Source of the DNA: Eubacterium sp.
Lineage (GTDB): Bacteria; Bacillota; Clostridia; Lachnospirales; Lachnospiraceae
Direction: 5' to 3'
DNA: 64,000 bases
Assembly (NCBI GenBank): GCA_017619835.1
Contig: JAFZRN010000034.1
Span: 1 to 64,000 of the forward strand
Notes under the pieces: model-generated
What the model was told of the DNA's origin: nothing
Databases searched by the model: none
The model's input: the letters and a program-made list of their open reading frames with translations, nothing else
Part shown: positions 25,752 to 34,552 of the stretch, in pieces
How the letters are laid out: each line of letters starts with the position of its first letter
How positions within the stretch are numbered: position 1 is the stretch's first letter
Program-made: the position numbers and the translations under genes

Positions 25752-26693
25752 ATGGCTAATGAAGCAGTAGTAATGAAAAATGTTTGCAAGGACTTCAAGG
25801 TCCTGAACCGTCATGAAGGTCTGAAGGGAAGTATCCGGGATCTCTTCTCAAGAGACTATAAGACAGTGAAAGCCGTTAATAATGTTTCGCTCACAGTAAA
25901 TAAGGGTGAGATCATCGGATACCTCGGCCCGAACGGAGCCGGAAAATCCACTACGATCAAAATGATGACGGGAGTTCTTGAGCCGACCTCGGGAGAGATC
26001 ATGGTAAATGATCTGGTACCGTATAAAGACAGAACCCGCAACTCCGAAAATATCGGCGTTGTCTTCGGTCAGAGGAGCCAGCTCTGGTGGAACCTTCCGC
26101 TGGTCGAATCATTTAAACTATTAAGAGATATATATCTTGTACCTGAGAAGGACTATAATGACATGCTCGAGCTGTATAGGTCGCTCGTTGATATCGAGCC
26201 GATACTTCATAAGCCCGTACGTCAGATGTCACTCGGACAGAGAACCTTAAGTGATATACTTGCCGCTTTCCTTCATAATCCCGGAATAGTATTTCTGGAT
26301 GAGCCTACGATCGGTCTCGATGTTTCGATGAAGGCAAAGATAAGGGAGCTCATCCTCGGACTTAATGAGGTTAAGGGAACGACGGTAATCCTTACCACAC
26401 ATGATATGGGTGATGTGGATGCTCTCTGCAGAAGGATAATCATAATAGATGAAGGTAAGAAGATCTATGATAATGATATAGATCATCTTAAATCATATTT
26501 CGGTTCCTACAGGACTCTTCGTATGAGACTCGGAGACGATTCCTGGATAGAGCAGGTAATAGATGAAAAGAAGACCGATGTAATGCATGTTATCCAGGAG
26601 ACACAGAAGCAGCATAAGATAAAGGATATCCAGCTTCAGGAGATCTCTACCGAAGAAGTTATCAGGAAGATTTACGAAGGAGGCGAGGATTAA
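25752..26693 (+). CDS. ABC-2 type transporter ATP-binding protein
   Basis: 313 residues with Walker A GPNGAGKST, a signature MSLGQRTLSD in place of LSGGQ, Walker B IVFLDEPTIGLD and switch His THD. A C-terminal extension of about 80 residues follows. This type (ATPase YbhF/Daunorubicin-like, with the FGQRSQLWWNLP insert) works with two six-helix permeases, which follow directly. It probably exports an unknown compound or lipid. AAGGAG lies before the ATG. The next gene begins at GTG right after the stop. Confidence 0.88.
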   Translation: MANEAVVMKNVCKDFKVLNRHEGLKGSIRDLFSRDYKTVKAVNNVSLTVNKGEIIGYLGPNGAGKSTTIKMMTGVLEPTSGEIMVNDLVPYKDRTRNSENIGVVFGQRSQLWWNLPLVESFKLLRDIYLVPEKDYNDMLELYRSLVDIEPILHKPVRQMSLGQRTLSDILAAFLHNPGIVFLDEPTIGLDVSMKAKIRELILGLNEVKGTTVILTTHDMGDVDALCRRIIIIDEGKKIYDNDIDHLKSYFGSYRTLRMRLGDDSWIEQVIDEKKTDVMHVIQETQKQHKIKDIQLQEISTEEVIRKIYEGGED

Positions 26694-27506
26694 GTGAAGA
26701 GTTTGAAGAGATTTCCGGCTCTTACAAAAGCCGGAGTAGTGGAGTCACTCCAGTTCAGACTCGGTACGGCAGTGACTCTGTTTGCAAATCTTATATATCT
26801 CGCCCTGGTATACTTTCTGTGGAAAGCAATCTATGCATCAAGCGGAACCGACGTGGTGAACGGGATGACATTTTACGACACGATGATATATCTCATTCTC
26901 GCAACAGCAATCTTCAATTTCCTTGAGATGTTCATAGTATGGGATATGAGCCGTGCCATCCAGTCGGGCGAGATAATCATGCACCTTTTAAAGCCGATGA
27001 AGTATAGGAAATATACCTTCTGGAGCTATTCGGGTTCGCATGTCGTAATGTTTTTACTGACCTTTGTGCCGACATTTATCGTTGTAGTGGTTGTTACAAA
27101 GGGCGCGATACCTGTGGGCTGGAACCTTCTGACCTTTATGGTATCTCTGCTGCTGGCACTTATTATCAACTTCAATATTGAGATGCTGGTCGCACCGATC
27201 TGCCTTTATACGGAATCGACCTGGGGAATAAATATCGTAAAAGAAACCATCGTGCTTCTTCTTTCCGGAGCATCGATCCCGCTTGCCTTCTTCCCGGAAG
27301 GCTTCAGAAAGGTAGTGGAATATCTTCCCTTCAGGGCAGTTTATGATATACCGCTCACAGTGCTTTTAAAGAAGAACGGAACGGATTCATTCGGCGGACT
27401 TCTGCCTGCACTCGGAATCCAGCTTATCTGGTGTGTGGTACTTACCATATTAGGTAATCTGTTCTGGAACCATGCAGTTAAGCGTATCACAGTGAACGGA
27501 GGTTGA
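26694..27506 (+). CDS. ABC-2 family transporter permease (first subunit)
   Basis: 270 residues, starting at GTG 26694, directly after the ATPase stop, with GGAGG inside the end of the ATPase gene. Six membrane helices of the ABC-2/DUF990-like kind: VESLQFRLGTAVTLFANLIYLALVYFLWKAIYA, then MIYLILATAIFNFLEMFIVWDMSRAIQSGEIIMHLLKPM, the cytoplasmic coupling segment. It should form a heterodimer with the next gene product. Substrate unknown. Confidence 0.83.
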   Translation: MKSLKRFPALTKAGVVESLQFRLGTAVTLFANLIYLALVYFLWKAIYASSGTDVVNGMTFYDTMIYLILATAIFNFLEMFIVWDMSRAIQSGEIIMHLLKPMKYRKYTFWSYSGSHVVMFLLTFVPTFIVVVVVTKGAIPVGWNLLTFMVSLLLALIINFNIEMLVAPICLYTESTWGINIVKETIVLLLSGASIPLAFFPEGFRKVVEYLPFRAVYDIPLTVLLKKNGTDSFGGLLPALGIQLIWCVVLTILGNLFWNHAVKRITVNGG

Positions 27507-27510
27507 TCAT

Positions 27511-28329
27511 ATGAATGAAATGACAGTAAAAAAACGTGGATTTACCTTCTACACAAGTATATACAGAAAGATACTTATCCAGGATCTGAAAAGTAAAATG
27601 AGTTACCGCGCGGACTTTATCATTTCGACCTTCGGAATGATAATGACTAACCTTTCGGGCTTCGTGACATTTATGATTCTATTCCATAATTTCCCGAGCA
27701 TAAACGGGTGGGATTATCATCATATGTTATTCCTTTACGGTTTCTCGCTTATCGCGCTTACACCCGTTCAGTGCTTTTTCGATAATAACTGGAATCTCAG
27801 ATTCATGGTCCGTACAGGTGACTTTATCAAGTACTGTTTCAGGCCGATAAATGTCTTCTTCTACTTCATATCGGAAGTATTCGATGTGAAGGGACTCGGA
27901 CAATTTATATTCGGACTTGTTACATTTATCTATGCATGGGCGCATATCGGGATACCTGTTACTGTAGTAACTATAGCGCAGGCAGTCATTTTCCTTATAA
28001 CGGCCTCGCTCTTTATGATAGCGCTTATGAACTTTTCGGCCGCAACCTGTTTCTGGATCATCAACTCGGGTTATGTGATGGTCATCATGTTCAGGTTTAA
28101 GGATTTTGCGAAGTATCCTGCGAGCATCTTTAACGGAGTGTTCAGATTTATCTTTACGTTTCTGATACCGATCGCGTTTATCGCTTATTATCCGAGCCTA
28201 GTCTTTGTGACACCTGACAGTGTGCCGCTTCTTACATGGCTTTCACCGTTTATCGGAGCGCTGTTCTTCTGGCTCAGCTATAAGTTCTGGATGCTCGGCG
28301 TCCGCAAGTACGACTTTACCGGCTCATGA
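27511..28329 (+). CDS. ABC-2 family transporter permease (second subunit)
   Basis: 272 residues, six predicted membrane helices. The coupling region NLRFMVRTGDFIKYCFRPINVFFYFISEVFDVKGLGQ parallels SGEIIMHLLKPMKY of the first permease, which supports a paired heterodimer. It follows four bases after the previous gene. The stop codon is directly followed by a copy of the GCAACTCGGGGACGG repeat, the probable end of the operon. Confidence 0.83.
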   Translation: MNEMTVKKRGFTFYTSIYRKILIQDLKSKMSYRADFIISTFGMIMTNLSGFVTFMILFHNFPSINGWDYHHMLFLYGFSLIALTPVQCFFDNNWNLRFMVRTGDFIKYCFRPINVFFYFISEVFDVKGLGQFIFGLVTFIYAWAHIGIPVTVVTIAQAVIFLITASLFMIALMNFSAATCFWIINSGYVMVIMFRFKDFAKYPASIFNGVFRFIFTFLIPIAFIAYYPSLVFVTPDSVPLLTWLSPFIGALFFWLSYKFWMLGVRKYDFTGS

Positions 28330-28370
28330 TGCAACTCGGGGACGGGGGATGAGTTTCATTCTCGCCCCCT
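28329..28370 (+). repeat. GCAACTCGGGGACGG intergenic element with G/C hairpin
   Basis: ATGCAACTCGGGGACGGGGG begins at the last base of the stop codon. The GGGGG at its end pairs with CCCCC (28365-28369) through a GAG/CTC stem. A near-identical 20-mer follows the stop at 53298, and reverse copies lie at 50774 and 57273. Termination is possible, but the T tract is poor. Confidence 0.6.
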
Positions 28371-28472
28371 CAAGTTTCAAAAAACAAAAAATGGGCAAAA
28401 TTAAGTAAAAATTCTTCTATCAAATTCTCTTAGGTTTTATTATGATTAAGAAAAAACTTATGGAGGTTTGAT

Positions 28473-29648
28473 ATGGAGAATTTTACTTTTTATTCACCTA
28501 CATTTTTTGCATTCGGTAAGGATACCGAGAATCAGGCGGGAGAGTATGTTAAAAGGTTTGGCGGCACAAAGGTGCTTATACATTATGGTGGCGGAAGTGT
28601 TATCCGCTCAGGGCTTCTGGACAGGGTTAAGGCTTCCATTGAGAGAGAGGGGCTCTCGTATGTAGAGCTTGGGGGTGTTAAGCCTAACCCCAGAAGCGGC
28701 CTTGTATATGAAGGAATCGATCTTTGTAAGAAGGAAGGCGTTGACTTTATCCTCGCAGTCGGCGGTGGAAGCACGATCGATTCCTCCAAGGCCATTGCAG
28801 CAGGCACTATCTATGACGGTGACTTCTGGGATTTCTATCAGGGTAAGAGGATTGAAAATGCTTTGCCTGTCGGAACTATCCTGACAATAGCAGCTGCAGG
28901 AAGCGAAGGAAGTCCTGACAGTGTTATAACAAAGGAAGAGGGTATGTTAAAGCGTGGCGCAAGCGGTGACGCTATAAGACCTAAGTTCAGTATCCTGAAC
29001 CCGGCTCTTACCCAGACGCTTCCGGCTTATCAGACGGCTTCAGGAGCAACAGATATAATGGCTCATTTGTATGAAAGATATCTTACCAATTCAAAGGATG
29101 TCGAGGTTACTGACAGACTTATCGAGGCACTCCTTCTTACAATGAAGCATGAGACACCGAGAGTCATCGCAGATCCGGATAACTATGAGGCACGTGCAAA
29201 TATCATGTGGGCAGGAATGATGGCACACAATAATTCATGCGGTGTCGGCCGCAGCCAGGACTGGAACAGCCACAATATTGAGCATGAGCTTTCCGCTCTT
29301 TATGACTGTGCACACGGTGCAGGTCTTGCGGTTACAATGCCTGCAGTATTCAAATACGTAATGAATCATGATGTGATGAGATTTGCAAAGGTTGCAGTAA
29401 GAGTATGGGGCTGCCAGATGGATTTCGATCATCCCGAGGTTACAGCACTTGAAGGAATCGAGGCTTTCAGGAACTTCCTTATCTCAATCGGTATGCCGAA
29501 GAACTTTGAAGAGCTCGGTGCCAAGAAGGAAGATATTCCGAAGCTTGTCGAGGTTCTTTGCCGCGGTGACGGAAGAGACGGAACCATATCCGGTTTCGTG
29601 ACACTTGACGAGGACGACTGCACAATGATCTATGAAATGATGGTATAG
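28473..29648 (+). CDS. Iron-containing alcohol dehydrogenase (BDH/YugJ-like)
   Basis: 391 residues. The Rossmann part has VLIHYGGGSVIRSGLLDRV and AVGGGSTIDSSKAIAAG (NAD(P) binding). The helical domain has the metal site: ATDIMAHLYERY, then HNIEHELSALYDCAHGAGLAVTMPAVFKYV, giving an Asp and three His. This is the NADPH-dependent butanol dehydrogenase-like subgroup, reducing aldehydes during fermentation. GGAGG is well placed before the ATG. It sits 10 bases before a short-chain dehydrogenase gene, forming a two-gene operon. Confidence 0.9.
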   Translation: MENFTFYSPTFFAFGKDTENQAGEYVKRFGGTKVLIHYGGGSVIRSGLLDRVKASIEREGLSYVELGGVKPNPRSGLVYEGIDLCKKEGVDFILAVGGGSTIDSSKAIAAGTIYDGDFWDFYQGKRIENALPVGTILTIAAAGSEGSPDSVITKEEGMLKRGASGDAIRPKFSILNPALTQTLPAYQTASGATDIMAHLYERYLTNSKDVEVTDRLIEALLLTMKHETPRVIADPDNYEARANIMWAGMMAHNNSCGVGRSQDWNSHNIEHELSALYDCAHGAGLAVTMPAVFKYVMNHDVMRFAKVAVRVWGCQMDFDHPEVTALEGIEAFRNFLISIGMPKNFEELGAKKEDIPKLVEVLCRGDGRDGTISGFVTLDEDDCTMIYEMMV

Positions 29649-29658
29649 GAGTTTATTT

Positions 29659-30690
29659 ATGGGAAAAAGAGCGCTTTTTATCGGCGGGACGGGTACGATC
29701 AGTACCGCGATCGTTAAGAGACTTGTAAATGATCTGGACTGGGAAGTGTGGGTCCTGAACAGAGGTAACCGTGCCAACGTGCTTCCCGATGGGGTTAAGC
29801 AGATAATCGCAGATATAAATGACGAGGAGAAGGTTCTTGAAGCTATCGGTGACACTACTTTCGATACTGTGTGCGAGTTCATCGGATTTACACTCGATCA
29901 GATAAAAAGAGATGTAAGGCTTTTCGAGGGCAGGACAAAGCAGTATATGTTCACAAGCTCCGCTTCGGCATATCATAAGCCGGCGGCAAGCTATATTATC
30001 ACTGAGGGGACGACTCTCGCTAATCCCTATTGGCAGTATTCGAGGGATAAGATCGAGTGCGAAGAGTACCTCATGAAGAAGTATAAGGAAGACGGCTTCC
30101 CCGTAACTATAATCCGTCCGAGCCATACGTATGATGAGAGAAATATCCCTCTCGGCGTACACGGAAAGAACGGCTTCTGGCAGGTAATAAAGAGAATGCA
30201 GGAAGGTAAGCCCGTCATCATCCAGGGTGATGGATCAAGCCTCTGGACAGTAACATGGAATGCTGATTTTGCAATCGGCTATACAGGACTCATGGGTAAC
30301 AGACATGCGATAGGAGAAGCCTTCCAGATAACCTCGGATGAGACACTTACCTGGGACCAGATATATCAGACTATAGCAGACGTACTCGGAGTAAAGCTGA
30401 ATGCTTATCATGTATCAACCGATTTTTTAAGAGCAGTCGGAGATAAGTATGGATTTGATTTCACCGGATCACTGCTTGGTGATAAATCGGTATCGGTCGT
30501 TTTCGATAATAAGAAGCTTAAACGTGCCGTTCCCGATATGAGAACCAATGTGAGATTCGATATGGGTGTAAGATATGCACTTGATTATGTGCTGGCTCAT
30601 CCCGAAGAATGCCAGAAGGAAGATCCGGAATTTGATGAGTGGTGCGATAAGGTTATCGCTTCGCTTGAAGATGCTAAGCTAAATATCTAG
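29659..30690 (+). CDS. NAD-dependent epimerase/dehydratase family protein (extended SDR)
   Basis: 343 residues. The nucleotide-binding loop is LFIGGTGTIS (a GGTGxIS variant of GxxGxxG), and the catalytic pair is YSRDK (YxxxK) after SSASAY. NIPLGVHGKNGFWQVIKRMQEGKPVIIQGDG is common in plant and bacterial SDR a-type proteins related to RNA-binding CSP41 and sugar epimerases. The substrate is unknown, probably a nucleotide sugar. Its stop TAG overlaps that of the opposing gene in CTAG at 30687-30690. Confidence 0.83.
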   Translation: MGKRALFIGGTGTISTAIVKRLVNDLDWEVWVLNRGNRANVLPDGVKQIIADINDEEKVLEAIGDTTFDTVCEFIGFTLDQIKRDVRLFEGRTKQYMFTSSASAYHKPAASYIITEGTTLANPYWQYSRDKIECEEYLMKKYKEDGFPVTIIRPSHTYDERNIPLGVHGKNGFWQVIKRMQEGKPVIIQGDGSSLWTVTWNADFAIGYTGLMGNRHAIGEAFQITSDETLTWDQIYQTIADVLGVKLNAYHVSTDFLRAVGDKYGFDFTGSLLGDKSVSVVFDNKKLKRAVPDMRTNVRFDMGVRYALDYVLAHPEECQKEDPEFDEWCDKVIASLEDAKLNI

Positions 30691-31271
30691 AATAAGTATC
30701 CTACACCCCAATAGATAATAAGATATATTATCGCGAGCAGGGTGATAATGCCGAGTACACGGTTTACATTTTTTGCTATATTGGGATTGGGCTCGATGCC
30801 TTTTTTCCACATTCTGTCGCTGATTCGGTTACTGATGATATTTGCAACAAACCAGACGATCAGGAACAGTATCGCAAGTCCAATGTTAAAGCCTCTCACA
30901 AAATACTGACTTAGTCCTCCGAACATGAGGCCGTTATAGTTATATAGTTTACTTTCGATGAATGGAAAAATAATTATATTATAGATGAGTGGGCCGATAG
31001 CATTCCAGATTATGAAGACAGCTCTTCCTTTGGAATCCTCTCGGTCCTTTATATAATTTTGTCTTATAAGTACAGCCAGAACAGCGATGATGATGCCGCA
31101 TATCACAACAACAAAATACGGTATCGTGATACAAAAGTATTTATAGTCGACAAATATCGACATGCAAACCATTTCCAAAGCCCATATGATCCAGAATACT
31201 GAAAAGAACGGATCGGTCTTATCGATAAACCTGATAAGAAGGGGTGTTTTTTTATTGCTGTTTTCGTCCAT
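30687..31271 (-). CDS. Hypothetical five-helix membrane protein
   Basis: About 194 residues, starting at the ATG whose reverse-strand GGAGG lies eight bases upstream (the GTG at 31286 lies above it). Five hydrophobic stretches: FFSVFWIIWALEMVCMSIFV, FCITIPYFVVVICGIIIAVLAVLI, GRAVFIIWNAIGPLIYNIIIFPFI, FNIGLAILFLIVWFVANIIS and RVLGIITLLAIIYLIIYWGVGYLF. I do not recognise the family. It is transcribed alone, towards the SDR gene, sharing the CTAG stop overlap and no visible terminator. Confidence 0.65.
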   Translation of the reverse strand: MDENSNKKTPLLIRFIDKTDPFFSVFWIIWALEMVCMSIFVDYKYFCITIPYFVVVICGIIIAVLAVLIRQNYIKDREDSKGRAVFIIWNAIGPLIYNIIIFPFIESKLYNYNGLMFGGLSQYFVRGFNIGLAILFLIVWFVANIISNRISDRMWKKGIEPNPNIAKNVNRVLGIITLLAIIYLIIYWGVGYLF

Positions 31272-31389
31272 ATAAATATCCTCCACTAATTCTTAAGTCT
31301 AGATTATATTATAAAATCATCGATTTGGCGACTTTAGTTTTGGCACGGGATAAGTTATAATTAGCTTATCATTATTTTCGGAGGTTGTT

Positions 31390-32628
31390 ATGTATAGAGA
31401 AGCAGCCAGTAAGATAATAAAGATCGAAACCGAGCGTGCCGACCTTTTCGACGTCAGCATCCTTATTGCGATGCGTATTCATATCAGTGGAAATGTCACG
31501 GCCACGGAAATTTCCGAAGCATTTGATGTGGCAGTCTACGCGAACGAGATCCTGCAGAGCCACGTTGTCGTCGACCCGAGAGGTAAGGCGTATTATGACG
31601 TAAACGGCTTTTCAAACAGCTCAATTGAATTTGAGGATAACGACTGGAAGACCATCCTTCGAAGGGAAGAGAAGAAGCGCTTTAGGATCGAAGAAGGAGA
31701 GTTCATCAGAGCATTCTGTTATGAGTCGGAGCCGGACGGCTGCGGCATTCTGTTTCTGATGCATCATCTCGGTGGTGACGGCCTTTCGCTTGTCTACTTC
31801 ATCGAGACCTTCATGAAGGCGCTTTCGGGAGAGGAGCCGGAGGATAGAGAAATCCGCACCATCCCGGCCGGAGCGATGGATGAAAAGTCGCTTAAGGATA
31901 GAATCGGCCCTGCGGCTATGGTTTCGAAATCCTATAATAAGAAATGGAATAAGGAAGAATTAAAGCGTTCCTTCGGATACTTTGATATGGACGAAGCCTA
32001 CGATGCATACTGGAGTGAGAGGAAGTCGCTTGTAAATGAGTACGTGATAAAGCCCGAGATCAGAGAGAGGATACTTAAGAGATGTAAGGAGTGGGATATC
32101 AGATTTACGGCATATATCACCACGTGCTTCCTTAGAAGAATGGCAAGAAAGATGGATATCGGATTCGCAATTGATGCCCGCGAGGATAATAATAGATCCA
32201 TGGGCAACCAGGCATCCGGAATCTCGCTCAAGTATAAATATAATTATAATAGATCATTTAAGCAGAATGCGATCAAAGTGCAGAGGCTGATGGATGAAAA
32301 GCTTGAAGACAAAGAGGCGCGGGAATTCATACTTCCGTTTATGGCTTCCATCGAGCCGACGCTTGTGGATGCGATAAACCTCGAGCATGCGGGGACATTT
32401 TCAAGCAAGACCTCAAAGGCTTTCGCGAAAATGATGGGCTACGGGAAGAAGACGAAGGATCTTTCGATAACGAACCTGACAAGGCTCGATATCCCCGATA
32501 CCTACGGCGATCTGAAGATAGACTTCTTCTCATTCATCCCGCCGGTCGTATCATACGGCAGGAACATAGTCGGAATCTCCACCCTGGGCGACTGCACCGT
32601 GATGACAATACACAGAGTGTTACAATAG
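31390..32628 (+). CDS. Stand-alone condensation-domain/CoA-acyltransferase-fold protein
   Basis: 412 residues of the chloramphenicol acetyltransferase/NRPS condensation superfamily. The HHxxxDG active-site motif is H125-H126-LGG-D130-G131, in FLMHHLGGDGLSLVYFIETF. A DAREDN segment and later SITNLTRLDIP...IDFFSFIPPV resemble the second-half latch and bridge. There are no adenylation or carrier domains here, so it may acylate a small amine or alcohol or join carrier-bound substrates made elsewhere. GGAGG precedes the ATG. Flavodoxin and AlkD-like genes follow on the same strand. Confidence 0.72.
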   Translation: MYREAASKIIKIETERADLFDVSILIAMRIHISGNVTATEISEAFDVAVYANEILQSHVVVDPRGKAYYDVNGFSNSSIEFEDNDWKTILRREEKKRFRIEEGEFIRAFCYESEPDGCGILFLMHHLGGDGLSLVYFIETFMKALSGEEPEDREIRTIPAGAMDEKSLKDRIGPAAMVSKSYNKKWNKEELKRSFGYFDMDEAYDAYWSERKSLVNEYVIKPEIRERILKRCKEWDIRFTAYITTCFLRRMARKMDIGFAIDAREDNNRSMGNQASGISLKYKYNYNRSFKQNAIKVQRLMDEKLEDKEAREFILPFMASIEPTLVDAINLEHAGTFSSKTSKAFAKMMGYGKKTKDLSITNLTRLDIPDTYGDLKIDFFSFIPPVVSYGRNIVGISTLGDCTVMTIHRVLQ

Positions 32629-32642
32629 AAAGGATAAGAAAA

Positions 32643-33119
32643 ATGAAATCGATAGTAGTTTATTATTCGTTGGAAGGTAATACAAAGTATGCGGCTGAGA
32701 AGATTGCCGAGATGATCGGGGCGGACCTCCTGGAGCTGAAGCCGGTAAAAGACTATCCGACTGGAAAGGTCAGCAAATTCTTCTGGGGAGGAAAGAGTGC
32801 GGTCATGGCTGAGACTCCCGACCTTGAGCCCTATGAATTTGATAAGGATCTGTATGAACGGATCATAATCGGGTTCCCTATATGGGCTAGCAACATCACT
32901 CCGCCGATCCGTACTTTCATTAAGGAAAATGACATCAGGGATAAAAAGATCGCGGTATTTGCGTGCCAGGGTGGAAGTGGTGCCGAGAAGGCATTTGAAA
33001 AGCTTAAGGCATTTATCGGAGTCGACTCATTTGAAAAGGAAATGATCCTGATAGACCCCAAGAGAAGACCGAGTGAAGAAAATGAAAATAAGATAGAAGA
33101 GTTTTGCGAAGTTATGTAA
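32643..33119 (+). CDS. Flavodoxin-family protein
   Basis: 158 residues with the FMN phosphate loop YYSLEGNTKYAAEKIAE at the start, the WGGKSAVMAETPDLEPYEFD segment, and IIIGFPIWASNITPPIRTFIKEND, common in flavodoxin-4 type proteins of Clostridia. ACQGGSGAEKAFEKL holds the second flavin loop. A single-electron carrier or quinone-type reductase in the cytosol. It follows the condensation-domain gene after 14 bases, with AAAGGA before the ATG; whether the two work together is unknown. Confidence 0.85.
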   Translation: MKSIVVYYSLEGNTKYAAEKIAEMIGADLLELKPVKDYPTGKVSKFFWGGKSAVMAETPDLEPYEFDKDLYERIIIGFPIWASNITPPIRTFIKENDIRDKKIAVFACQGGSGAEKAFEKLKAFIGVDSFEKEMILIDPKRRPSEENENKIEEFCEVM

Positions 33120-33174
33120 ACTAACACGATTAAACGCCACAGATTATGTAAACCACAATAAGCGAGAAAAACCC

Positions 33175-33861
33175 ATGATTACAAAAGAAATCTATTCTGA
33201 ATTATGTAAACTACAAGATGAGAAATATAAAGAAATGCAGATCAAGATCATCCCGTCTGCAGGGGCCGACAGGATAATCGGCGTGAGGACTCCCGAGCTT
33301 CGAAAGCTGGCAAAGGACTATCTTAAAAGAGAAGATGTTCAGGACTTTCTGGATGATCTTCCTCACAAGTATTTTGACGAAGACCAGCTGCATGCATTCA
33401 TCCTGTCCGGGATGAAGGATTATGATAAATGTATGGAGAAGCTCGAAAAGTTCCTCCCCTATGTTAATAACTGGGCAACCTGCGACCAGATGTCTCCGAA
33501 GGTATTTAAAAAGCATCGGTCGGAGCTCTTGACACATATCAAAAAGTGGATAAAGTCGAAGGAGACTTATACAGTCAGGTTCGGTATCGGAATGCTGATG
33601 GAGCATTTTCTGGATGAAGACTTTGATATTAAGTATCCTGAGATGGTCGCAAAGGTAAGGTCCGAAGAATACTATATCAACATGATGATAGCGTGGTACT
33701 TCGCGACTGCGCTGGCAAAGCAGTACGATGCGATAATCCCATTTATCGAAGAGAAGAAGCTGGATACCTGGACCCACAATAAGGCTATACAGAAGTCTGT
33801 GGAGAGCTACCGAATTACGGATGAACAGAAAGCTTACCTTAAAACCCTGAAGATTAAGTGA
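33175..33861 (+). CDS. DNA alkylation repair (AlkD-like) HEAT-repeat protein
   Basis: 228 residues, almost all helical, with HEAT repeats typical of AlkD/AlkC: IGVRTPELRKLAKDYLK, HAFILSGMKDYDKCMEKLEKFLPYVNNWATCDQMSPKVFKKH, FGIGMLMEHFLDEDFD and NMMIAWYFATALAKQYD...TWTHNKAIQKSVESYRI. The Trp and Asp residues of NNWATCD lie where AlkD contacts alkylated bases. It probably excises N3- or N7-alkylpurines. Whether it is catalytic or only DNA-binding cannot be told. Confidence 0.82.
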   Translation: MITKEIYSELCKLQDEKYKEMQIKIIPSAGADRIIGVRTPELRKLAKDYLKREDVQDFLDDLPHKYFDEDQLHAFILSGMKDYDKCMEKLEKFLPYVNNWATCDQMSPKVFKKHRSELLTHIKKWIKSKETYTVRFGIGMLMEHFLDEDFDIKYPEMVAKVRSEEYYINMMIAWYFATALAKQYDAIIPFIEEKKLDTWTHNKAIQKSVESYRITDEQKAYLKTLKIK

Positions 33862-33876
33862 GGCAAAATGTGACAA

Positions 33877-34551
33877 ATGAACAAGATATGCATATTGGAA
33901 GATGATAACGGAATAAGAGAGGAGCTTAGTATCCTGCTTATGAATGCGGGATATGAGACTGTGGAGGTGGAGGATTATGAGGAGCCGGTGAAGGCTATCA
34001 TGGCTGCGTCGCCGGACATGGTGCTTCTCGACATAAACCTGCCGTTTAAAAACGGCAAGGACGTCCTGAAGGAGCTCAGAAAGACTTCCCAGATTCCGGT
34101 TATCATGGTCACCAGCAGCGACACCGAGCGTGACGAGATAATCTCCATGGGCTACGGCGCCGATGACTATATAACGAAACCTTACAATCCGACGCTCCTT
34201 CTTCTCAGGATCGGAAACATATTTAAGAGAATGGGGGCCGGCGCAAACGTCGAGACAGCACATCTCGGAAATGTCACCATCGATTTTCGCCGCAGCATGA
34301 TAACTGACGCCGCAGGCACGGAGACAGTTCTCACCAAGAATGAGATGCTGATCCTTTCTTATCTTTATAATCACCTCGACAGCATCGTCAGCAGGGACGA
34401 GCTGATGACGGACCTCTGGAACAATAGCGAGTATCTGAATGATAATGCTCTCACCGTCAACATCAGCCGCCTCAGAAACAAGCTCGCCGCCGCAGGCCTC
34501 GAAGATGCCATAGAAACCCGAAAAGGACAGGGGTATATCCTCTCAAAATAA
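33877..34551 (+). CDS. bceR: BceR-type response regulator
   Basis: 224 residues of the OmpR family. The receiver domain has D9-D10 in LEDDNG, the phosphorylation Asp in VLLDINLP, Thr/Ser in MVTSSD and Lys in YITKPYNP. The C-terminal winged helix ends in VNISRLRNKLAAAGLEDAIETRKGQGY. Its sequence and the order regulator-kinase-ATPase-permease define a Bce-type antimicrobial peptide sensing module. A half copy of the palindromic repeat (AAAATGTGACAAA) lies just before the ATG, replacing a normal ribosome site. It probably binds the inverted repeat at 35601-35622. Confidence 0.85.
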   Translation: MNKICILEDDNGIREELSILLMNAGYETVEVEDYEEPVKAIMAASPDMVLLDINLPFKNGKDVLKELRKTSQIPVIMVTSSDTERDEIISMGYGADDYITKPYNPTLLLLRIGNIFKRMGAGANVETAHLGNVTIDFRRSMITDAAGTETVLTKNEMLILSYLYNHLDSIVSRDELMTDLWNNSEYLNDNALTVNISRLRNKLAAAGLEDAIETRKGQGYILSK

Positions 34552-34552
34552 T

